Shown here: positions 18,189 through 26,352 of the stretch, piece after piece
Numbering within the stretch: position 1 is the stretch's first letter
Layout: every line of letters starts with the position of its first letter
DNA from: Marispirochaeta sp963667435
GTDB lineage: Bacteria > Spirochaetota > Spirochaetia > JC444 > Marispirochaetaceae
Assembly (NCBI GenBank): GCA_963667435.1
Contig: OY763414.1
Location: 1,178,001-1,242,000, forward strand
Length of the DNA stretch: 64,000 bases
Direction: 5' to 3'
Notes under the pieces: model-generated
The model's database searches: none
The model's input: only the letters and a program-made list of their open reading frames with translations
What the model was told of the DNA's origin: nothing
Translations under genes and position numbers: made by a program

Positions 18189-18202
18189 AGACCGTTCGGT
18201 CT
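18189..18202 (+). promoter_or_regulatory. TetR operator 2 before the ketoacyl synthase
   Basis: AGACCGTTCGGTCT is identical to operator 1, and identity extends to 19 nt (AGACCGTTCGGTCTTATTT). It sits 23 nt before the ATG of the ketoacyl synthase, where it would cover the promoter. Confidence 0.75.
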
Positions 18203-18224
18203 TATTTCCAATAGAGAGGTAATA

Positions 18225-19460
18225 ATGGAATAGAAAACACATCGGGTTGCAATAACCGGACTTGGAACTATCCATGCTTTAGGTATAAATCCGCAAGCAG
18301 TATTTGATAAAGTTACAGCCGGAGAAACAGGAATCAGCTTGCTGCAGGATTCAGAGTTATTACGATTTCCAACAAAAAAAGCAGCTTTTATAACACACTT
18401 CCCCATAGAACAATATTCTGAACCAAGGGAAATTAGACATTGGGATCGATACATACAGTTTGGGGTATATGCAGCATTACAGGCATGGGATTCAGCTGGT
18501 TTTAGCTTAGACAATAATGATGTGAATACAGGGGTATGGCTGGGCTCGGGAATTGGAGGCATAGGGACCCTTATTAAAGCACAGAACAGTATAGCTCTTA
18601 CAAATTCCAGGCGCAGCAGTCCTTTTACTATTCCAATGATGTTAGCCAATATGGCTGCCGGCATTGTGTCAATGAAAGTCGGGGCAAAAGGCCCATGCAT
18701 CTCCCCGGTAACAGCATGCGCTACCGGGAACAACGCTATCGGCGAAGCATTTACTGCTATCCGCGAGGGTATTGTCGATAGAGCCATTTGCGGTGGCGCA
18801 GAAGCCCCTCTCTCTCCTATTGCCTTTTCCGGCTTCAATTCATTGAGAGCTATGTCTACAAGAGATGACGGAGGAGCTTGTACGCCCTTTTCTCTCGGAC
18901 GTGACGGATTCCTGATGGGAGAAGGATCGGGAGTACTCGTTTTAGAAGAATGGGATTCCGCCGTGAAAAGACAGGCTGAAATTCTTGCAGAAGTGAAAGG
19001 ATATGGAACCACAGCAGATGCCTACCATTTCACAAGCCCTGATCCTGAAGGAAACGGAGCTGCAAGAGCAATGAGTAATGCGATGCTTCAAGCCGGCTGG
19101 AATCCTGAGCAGGTAGATCACATTAATGCCCATGGCACAGGAACCGCTCTGGGAGATATAGCTGAAACAAAGGCAATCAGGAAGTGTCTATCTCATCATT
19201 CACAGGATGTCCTGGTTAGCTCAACCAAAGGAGCTACCGGTCACCTTTTTGGCGCAGCAGGAGGAATTGAAGCCGTAATTGCAGTACTAACGCTTCAGAA
19301 TGGTGTGATTCCTCCAACACTGGGTTTAACAAAGCCCGACCCGGAATGCGATCTCGATTATGTTCCTCTTACGGCCAGAAAAACGGATCCGGTCCGCATA
19401 CTTTCCAACGGGTTTGGTTTTGGAGGACATAATGCAGTGATAGCCCTGGAGAAAGTATAA
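18225..19460 (+). pseudogene. Beta-ketoacyl-ACP synthase (FabF-like), amber at codon 3
   Basis: The coding frame is intact from HRVAITGLGTIHALG at about 18240 through to the stop at 19460 and has the full catalytic set: nucleophile Cys in TACATGNN (near codon 165), His in NAHGTGTALGD and Lys/His in STKGATGHLFGAAGG. The only in-frame start with a ribosome site is ATG 18225 (AGAGAGG upstream), yet codon 3 is TAG (18231-18233). No other ATG, GTG or TTG exists before TTG 18339, which would lose the first 38 residues. It is therefore a very recent nonsense allele, a suppressed gene or a sequence error. Probably a fatty-acid or secondary-lipid enzyme controlled by the TetR upstream. Confidence 0.8.
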
Positions 19461-19580
19461 GGGAATTTCTTTTCTTAAATTGTTGGTCCCTGATTCCGCT
19501 GCAGCCGTTTCGTCACACGCCGAGATTCTTCTGTATCAGTAAGATCTATCATTGTAATGGTTTATGTGAGGTAGCTGGTA

Positions 19581-20564
19581 TCAGGGGGCTGGTCCTACAT
19601 AACTGATATCAAAATAGGTATCTGATGCTGCTCCAGTTGTAACTTGAAGTGTGTTAGTCCCCGATGCAACACTTACCCGTAAACCATAGAACTCAAGTGT
19701 ATCCAGCCAGTAATTAAAAATAGCAGCCATATTTGTAGAGGTGGTGCTGGAACCATTCACAGTTGGTGTGGACACTGTAACTTCATTTGTTGAGGAATAG
19801 GTGGATGAACTCGTTATCAGGTTGAAATAATATTCTGCACTTTTATCATCAGGATAAGGAGTAGTGATTCTCTGAACAGTAAAAGCAGTATTAAGAGATA
19901 CATAGTAATAAAAATCAATACTGTAGATATCAATATTCCAGGCGGTTAAAAGACTAAAATCCGGAGCTATAAGTCCATATGAATAATACGGATCAGCCAC
20001 CATTAGTGTCACCGGACTTGAAGTGAACTGATAGGTTGAAGAATCATAGTACAAGCCGGTAACAAAGCTACAGGGTACGGTAAGAGTCTGCAGTTCAAAT
20101 ACAGTCTCAGCAGCATTCCTTTCATATATTTGGTCATCACCTTTTACAGTGTAATACAGCGTATATTTAAAAGTAGATCCTGTTTTATCTCCACCAAGAT
20201 CATCATAGATTTCGACATCATCCAGAGAAGACCAGGAATAAACCGTTGTAGCATTTGTATCATCTACCCCCTGAGGATATATTCCATCATCCCGCCGCAT
20301 AATTTTGACCTTTCCCTGATTCTTTCCTACATCCGCTGCCCATTTCCAGGTAAGCCGGGCATACTGCATGCTGTAGCCTGAATAATCATACTGCGGTGTC
20401 GCCCGAAAATAATAGACCGCCGAATTCTCATCGCCGGGATTGGTTCGTGCCCTCGGCTCATCCATCAGGAATTCACAACCGGATAAAAAAACAAGAATAG
20501 AAAGCAGCATAAGTGCAGATGTTATAGATTTTGGTATTTTCATAACCCTATACCTGTTTAACAT
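19581..20564 (-). CDS. Putative lipoprotein of unknown function
   Basis: A 327-residue protein with a lipoprotein signal peptide (hydrophobic LMLLSILVFLSGC, lipobox LSGC near residue 29) and a mature part rich in Tyr, Ser and Thr (YYFRATPQYDYSGYS; LTSSSTYSSTNEVTVSTPTVNG), suggesting a beta-rich surface or periplasmic protein. No family recognised. The ATG at 20564 lies six nt past the stop of the upstream gene, so it may be coupled; an internal ATG at 20543 is an alternative start that keeps the signal peptide. Confidence 0.7.
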   Translation of the reverse strand: MLNRYRVMKIPKSITSALMLLSILVFLSGCEFLMDEPRARTNPGDENSAVYYFRATPQYDYSGYSMQYARLTWKWAADVGKNQGKVKIMRRDDGIYPQGVDDTNATTVYSWSSLDDVEIYDDLGGDKTGSTFKYTLYYTVKGDDQIYERNAAETVFELQTLTVPCSFVTGLYYDSSTYQFTSSPVTLMVADPYYSYGLIAPDFSLLTAWNIDIYSIDFYYYVSLNTAFTVQRITTPYPDDKSAEYYFNLITSSSTYSSTNEVTVSTPTVNGSSTTSTNMAAIFNYWLDTLEFYGLRVSVASGTNTLQVTTGAASDTYFDISYVGPAP

Positions 20565-20570
20565 TTTTTA

Positions 20571-22211
20571 TCACCGGAATTCCAGATGCACATAGAATGC
20601 ACCCCCCCCCGGAAGGGGAGTAAAACGCAGTGCATCGGCAACCGTCGGGCCGCCTTTTCCGGAACCCGCAAAAGGATCAGGGAAATTAAAGAGTTCCGCC
20701 GCAGTAAAACAAGCTATACTTGTAAGCCAGGAAGCCACAGCCAGATTTCCCATAAGCTCTGCGGAATCCATATAATCGGAATAGCTTTTATATGACTCTC
20801 CAACATTGCCGCTGCCTTCTATATAGTCGTACCAGTCATAGAGGGCGTAGCTTCGGTCAATCCCCGCCATGGCAGCAAAGAAGTTACCTCCGCCGAAAAA
20901 GAGCAGACCGCTTCCCACCAGAACCTTATCCCAGAAATTTCCCGGACCTGCTTCTATTTTTCCAGGCATATCCGGAGCCGTTACAAGCCACCAGGTACCG
21001 GTACCCCAAAGGGCAGCTATACCGCCTCCCCGCAGAATCACCCAGGGGATGTCGCCCAGGGCGCGGTCGGCATAGTAGTCATCGTACTCCCCTTTGGTGG
21101 AGTTGTAGCTGTATTCGGCAAAAGTATCCAGGCTGTTCAGGAAGAGCATATTACCTGCCGTATAAGCCGCCAGGGCGCCGAAGAAGCGAAATTTGCCTCT
21201 GCTGCTGAGACGCAGGGAGTTGGAACCGAAGAGAGGTATTCCGGCGGTTCCCAAACCACCCCCCATCAGAGAAAAGCCTGTAACACGGGATATCTTTGAA
21301 AACAGCAGCTCTGTTTCATAAGTGCTGTAGAAATCATCCAACTCCGACTGGCTGCCGGCCTGAGTGTATTTGTAGTAGTTTCCGGCGGCCATGGCATCAA
21401 GATAAAATCCTGTAAGACTGAACAGGTTTCCCAGCTGCATGGCTCCGATACCGGAATTAAAGAGCACCATTCCGCTGTCATACCCGGGAGCCGGAGTTTC
21501 TTCCTCTTTCTGCTCTACGGCAGTCCCTTCTTTTTGCCCGCCCTCTTCTGACGCAGCAGCATCTTCACCGGGATCTGTGTTCTGCACTGCAGATTCCGTA
21601 TCTGCGTTAGTATCTTTCGGCTCGTCAGCTGTTTCGACAGCCTTTTCATCCGGAGCCTGCTGGTCCGGCTTATCTGGCTGCCCGGACGCTTCTGCCACAG
21701 CTGCAGCTGGAGGCTCAATCAGGCCGGCCTCAATCGCCAGGGTATTTCCCAGAGCGGCAATAGTTTCGTCTATATCGCGGATATCAAAAACCTGATCCGT
21801 AACCGGTCCCAGAGTCTGCCCGTCAGCAAGTACACCGGCAAGGGAAATATCATAGCCGGCTGCCCGTGAATCCATCCCGAACAGAATTACCGCATCGAGC
21901 CCCAGGGAGCGGGCGATCTCCGCGGCACACTCGCTGTCTCCGCAGGTATCCAGTACAGCGGAGTCGGATCCGACTTTCTCCAGACGGGAAATCAGATCTG
22001 CACGGGTCAGAACAGTCCCCCCTGCCAGACCGCGCAACTCCTTGAGCGCAAGCTCTTCCCCAACCCTGGCAGCATAACGGGGAACCTCTTCACCTGAGGA
22101 AGTCAGGAGTGCAGTATCCCCTGCATACAGGCTTGTGAAAGGTACAGTAACGCAGTAAAGGAAAACGAGGAGAAGAAATGCATGAAACCGGACAGTCGGA
22201 AATTTATTCAT
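20571..22211 (-). CDS. Envelope protein with G9 tract, unknown function
   Basis: A 546-residue exported protein: signal peptide (about 1-31), a globular domain (about 32-160) with a LDTCGDSECAAEIARSLGLDAVI motif like the Cys-pair segment in CsgG/FlgT-like domains, an acidic low-complexity linker (about 165-245, Glu/Asp/Pro/Ala rich), then a hydrophobic C-terminal half with Gly-rich helices (GNFFAAMAG, LMGGGLGTAG). Near the 3' end the coding strand carries nine consecutive G (20602-20610), which could slip and change the last ten residues. Cotranscribed with the lipoprotein gene. Confidence 0.65.
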   Translation of the reverse strand: MNKFPTVRFHAFLLLVFLYCVTVPFTSLYAGDTALLTSSGEEVPRYAARVGEELALKELRGLAGGTVLTRADLISRLEKVGSDSAVLDTCGDSECAAEIARSLGLDAVILFGMDSRAAGYDISLAGVLADGQTLGPVTDQVFDIRDIDETIAALGNTLAIEAGLIEPPAAAVAEASGQPDKPDQQAPDEKAVETADEPKDTNADTESAVQNTDPGEDAAASEEGGQKEGTAVEQKEEETPAPGYDSGMVLFNSGIGAMQLGNLFSLTGFYLDAMAAGNYYKYTQAGSQSELDDFYSTYETELLFSKISRVTGFSLMGGGLGTAGIPLFGSNSLRLSSRGKFRFFGALAAYTAGNMLFLNSLDTFAEYSYNSTKGEYDDYYADRALGDIPWVILRGGGIAALWGTGTWWLVTAPDMPGKIEAGPGNFWDKVLVGSGLLFFGGGNFFAAMAGIDRSYALYDWYDYIEGSGNVGESYKSYSDYMDSAELMGNLAVASWLTSIACFTAAELFNFPDPFAGSGKGGPTVADALRFTPLPGGGAFYVHLEFR

Positions 22212-22331
22212 ATACCCCGCCTATTATAGTCTGAAAATGAAAAATGAATAAACTCCAAATTTCAAATAGCTCATAGCCAGCATATCCACACGCCGATAGA
22301 CCATTATGCTTATTGCCGGTAGGATAAAACC

Positions 22332-23609
22332 ATGGCCCGGACACAGCCTCTGAATAATTACAAGCTTGAGCAGTTCAGATCTTCGCCCCTTTTTAACAGT
22401 CTCCCCCATGAGGACAAAGCAGCCCTGAAAATCCTCGCAGCAGAAGAAAGGCTGTCAGTGCAACAGCTTCGCCAGATTATAGAGGCTGCCCGGGATCTGC
22501 AGATGTGGGGAGAAACCTCCCTGGCCGAACTGACTGCGAAACTTCCTCCAGATGAGAAGAAATCTAAACAACGGGCGGCAAAGCTGACCAACCTGCTTAT
22601 TAATTCCTGGGAGAAGGCCCGGAGAGAGGGCCCGGACTACTCCACTCCCCCAAAGAACCGCCCGGGCACAAATCAGCAAATAGTAGAGTCCCCCGCACCA
22701 AGAACAATTCTCGGGGACTGTCCTGTGGCCTCGCCGAAAACGCGCTGCTGCAACCTTCAGACCCTGGATGCAGCCATAAACTGCGGTTTCGGCTGCTCCT
22801 ACTGCACCATTCAGTCCTTCTATGATGAAGGCCGAATCTACCTTCACTCCAATTTGAAAGAACACCTAACACAGCTGGAGCTTGATCCGGACAAAATTTA
22901 TCACATAGGAACCGGCCAGTCTTCAGACTCTCTTATGTGGGGAAACAGGGGAAATCTGCTGCTGTATCTCTTTGACTTTGCTCGTCAGCATCCCAATGTT
23001 ATCCTCGAGCTGAAGACAAAATCCGCAAACATTAGCTATCTGATAAATAACCGGCCGCCGGCAAATGTACTTGTCACCTGGACACTCAACAGCAGACAGG
23101 TAATAGACAATGAGGAACACGGCACAGCCTCACTGAATGAACGGATTGAGGCGGCCCGCCACTGTGCCGACTCCGGAATACTTGCAGGGTTTCACTTTCA
23201 CCCCATAATTCGACATAAGGGATGGCAGGAAGGCTACAGTGAGGTTTTTAAACAGCTTGTGGAAAATTTCACCCCCGAAGAGGTAGCTCTCACATCTTTC
23301 GGCACCCTTACCTATATAAAACCGGTTATCCGGGCAATTCGGGAACGCGGGGAGCATACACAGGTACTGCGGCTGCCCCTGAAAGAGACAGCCGGTAAAT
23401 TCTCATATCCCTTTGAGGAAAAGGAAGAGTTATTCCGTTTTGCCTATCAGTCCCTGAAACCATGGCACGGGAAAGTCTTTTTTTATCTCTGCATGGAGGA
23501 TCCTGAACTCTGGGAACCGGTCTTCGGCCGAAGTTACAAGAATAATGACAGCTTTGAAGAGGCTATGAAACAGGCGTATATGCAGAAAATCCGGGCAATT
23601 AACCGCTAA
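22332..23609 (+). CDS. SPL family radical SAM protein
   Basis: A 425-residue protein of the spore-photoproduct-lyase-like radical SAM group. The cluster-binding cysteines are C151, C155 and C158 (NCGFGCSYCTIQSF, CX3CX2C), followed by IGTGQSSDSL and the partial TIM barrel (VLVTWTLNS; GFHFHPIIRHKGW). The N-terminal 110 residues are helical. True SPL repairs a DNA photoproduct in spores; members in non-sporing bacteria have no assigned substrate. It ends one nt before the convergent response-regulator gene. Confidence 0.85.
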   Translation: MARTQPLNNYKLEQFRSSPLFNSLPHEDKAALKILAAEERLSVQQLRQIIEAARDLQMWGETSLAELTAKLPPDEKKSKQRAAKLTNLLINSWEKARREGPDYSTPPKNRPGTNQQIVESPAPRTILGDCPVASPKTRCCNLQTLDAAINCGFGCSYCTIQSFYDEGRIYLHSNLKEHLTQLELDPDKIYHIGTGQSSDSLMWGNRGNLLLYLFDFARQHPNVILELKTKSANISYLINNRPPANVLVTWTLNSRQVIDNEEHGTASLNERIEAARHCADSGILAGFHFHPIIRHKGWQEGYSEVFKQLVENFTPEEVALTSFGTLTYIKPVIRAIRERGEHTQVLRLPLKETAGKFSYPFEEKEELFRFAYQSLKPWHGKVFFYLCMEDPELWEPVFGRSYKNNDSFEEAMKQAYMQKIRAINR

Positions 23610-24017
23610 TCAGTATTCAACCCCGGCTTCTTCGAGGCACGCACGGATAGAAGCAATAAGATCCTTATCCTTCCATGGTTTAATCAGCAGAGCATCGGTC
23701 AGGTTTTCAGACTGAATATTACGAATGGCTTCCTGAGATGCATGGCCGGTTATCATTATGGTTTTCACTTCCGGGTATTCAACCTAAATATGACGAAGGA
23801 ACTCATCACCCTTCATTCCCGGCATTAGCCAGTCGGTAATTACCAGGACAAGCCGGATACCGTCTTCGACAAGATCCTGTATAATCTGTATGCCTTCATC
23901 CGCGGTAAGGGCTGTCTCGTAAAGGAAACGCCCGCCGAAGGCATTCTTCAGTTCTTCCTTTATTGCCAGGAGTATAAGCGCCTCATCATCGACGCATAAA
24001 ATTGCAAGTTCTGACAT
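23610..24017 (-). pseudogene. Single-domain response regulator, amber at codon 78
   Basis: The frame encodes a 135-residue CheY-like receiver: acidic pair in LCVDDE, phospho-acceptor Asp in ITDWLMPGMKG, Thr in IMITGHAS and Lys in LIKPWK, so every key residue is present once TAG at 23784-23786 is read through. The TAG follows DEFLRHI and precedes VEYPEVK, where receivers usually carry a polar residue such as Gln. Start ATG 24017 has CAGGAGAG upstream and lies one nt past the kinase stop, so kinase and regulator are coupled. Confidence 0.8.
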
Positions 24018-24018
24018 T

Positions 24019-26306
24019 TTACTCTCCTGAATACTTTTCAAGGAAAATACTGAAAACCGTATTCCCCGGAGTACTGGAAAATTCAATACGACCATTATGT
24101 CCGGCAATTATGTTCCTGCAGATATCCAGGCCAAGTCCGGAACCCGCTCCTTCCTGTTTAGTAGAAAAGAAGGGTTCAAAAATATGCTGCTGGATATCCT
24201 CGTGGGTTCCAGGACCGCTATCGCCGACAGAGATACATACCATATCTCCATCGTCAGCAGTTTCCAGTGTCAGTACGCCTTTATACAACATAGCCTGAAG
24301 AGCATTATTAATCAGATTTACCAGAACCTGATTCAGCTGATCAGTATTTGCATACACTCTGCTGCTGCTTGAAAATTTCCGCTTTATTGTAACACCTTGT
24401 TTCAGAGTGTTGTAATAAATTATCAGCAAATTTTCAATTTCCCGTACCGGATCAGCCCCTTCCATGCGGTGCTGATGGGTTTTGCGGGAATAACTGCTTA
24501 CCGCCGCCACGGTGATTGAGGCTTTAGTTGCAGCCTGCCGTATGATGGCAAGCGCCTGTATTATAGAAACCACCTTCAATGCACTGCTTATAAGATCGGC
24601 CTGCCCTCTTTCAATAAGCCGGATAATCCGCTGCTCCTCTTCCGCCATCCCATACGATATTATGCTGTCCGCAAGCCCGTGGGGATCATCTACCCCAAGA
24701 CTCTCAAACCGTGCAGCCATTTCACGTCTTTCTTCCCTGTCACCATGAAGAGTAATTTCCCGGGACAGGTTACCGGCATGCACAAACAAGGCACGCAGAT
24801 GTTCCATCTCTTCAGTTTTTATCTTTCCCATCACCGGTAGAAAGCCTTCAAGCACCTGAGGGCCGGATCGTTCAACAAGATTCAGGGATGACTCGATAGC
24901 TACCAGAGGAGTGTTCAGCTCGTGGGCGATATTTGCCGCCAGTCGTCCCAGAACGGCCAGCTTCTCCGCGTTAACAACCTTATCTCTGGTGGTTTCCAGT
25001 TTCTTCATGGACTGTTCAAGTTCAAATGTTCTCTGACTCACCCGATCTTCCAGACCCCGGTTGATATCCTCATAACGGGAAAGATAATGCTGCACCGTAT
25101 CCGCCATATTGTTGAATGACTCTGCAAGCCGGCCAAGTTCATCCTTCCCGTGGTACGAGAGCCTGCCCTTGAATTCTCCCGAGGCCATAGCCTCAGTCAG
25201 TGCTACCATTTCAATTAATGGACGGCTTAGATTCCGGGCAGAGAGATAAATAAAAGATAAAATAAGCAGAAGAACGGATCCACTGAATATAAGCTGCCAT
25301 CGGATATTTGTGTTTATGTCCCTGCATACATTCTCCATGGGAAGAAAGAGGGCGACATACCAGTAACCGCCTGTTTCTCCAAGGCTGACCGGGATAAACT
25401 GAATACGCATCCAGCCGGAAGAGGGAGAAAAAAGCTTTTCATACGCAAACGAATTCCCTTTCTTCATGGAATTCAGTATCTGTTCAATATCATCCCGGGG
25501 TAAATTTTCGCTAAAAGTCTCTCCCTCCGCCGATGTTTCCGGATGTGAAAGCTGCATACCCGTACTGCTGTTGAGAAGTAGTATATGTCCGCCGCAGGGG
25601 ACTTCCATAGACTCAATTATTGGCTGAAGCTGAAGAAGATCAATATCAAAGCCGGCAACACCCATAAACTCATTACCCGAATAGATGGGAATACAGAGGC
25701 TGGTCTCCAGAATGGTATCATCCTCACATCCGCTGTAGGAATAGAAATAGGGATCCAGGACCATCTCCAGACCAGTATGTTTAGGCAGCTGATAAAAATC
25801 TCCCAGGTAGGTCTCATTTGTGATGCTTCCCTGCTGAAGCTCTCCGCCGGAGTAGTACCAGGTAGCATCAAATCCTCCGTTCGGTGCAGTCAGGGCGGTA
25901 CCGCGGTATACTTCAGGATCATCCCCTAACGCCCCGGGCTCCATCTGCATCCAGGCGGCAAGAATATCCGAGCGATTCTGAACAAGAGTTCTTAGTACCA
26001 TGTCCGAAAAAACAGTCGCCGGCCGGCGGCGGGATATAGTTCATAACCTTCTGCAATACGAACAAGAGTTCTCAATGACGCAAACTGATGTGTCAGGAAG
26101 GCCTGAATCTGGATTGCACAGTTTTCCGCTAATATCTTTGTTGAATGGTAAAGGTTATCCTTAAGATTCGTATACATATGAAAATTAAGCAGAACAATAA
26201 GAATACCTGTAGGTACCAGGGAGGCGACACCTGTTAATGTCAGCATGCGGAGAAAAAGAGAATATTTATGTTCCTGAAACTTTCCTGACCTTACCTTTTG
26301 CTTCAT
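24019..26306 (-). pseudogene. Hybrid-operon sensor histidine kinase, frameshifted
   Basis: Two frames together make one kinase. The first (26306 to about 26010) gives the N-terminal membrane helix (LTGVASLVPTGILIVLLNFH) and the start of a Cache domain; the second, from about 26030 down, gives the rest: Cache sensor (SGNEFMGVAGFDIDLLQL), second membrane helix, HAMP (SRPLIEMVALTEAMASGEF), coiled coil, phospho-His in ANIAHELNTPLVAIESSLN, and the ATPase boxes (QVLVNLINNALQAM, DSGPGTHEDI, GSGLGLDI). The frames must be joined by an indel in the GC-rich stretch 26003-26046, which holds CCGGCCGGCGGCGGG. Coupled to the response regulator downstream. Confidence 0.8.
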
Positions 26307-26352
26307 GAGCCACAATTCAGTATTGAAGCCGCATTAAGCAAAGTCAATAGAA

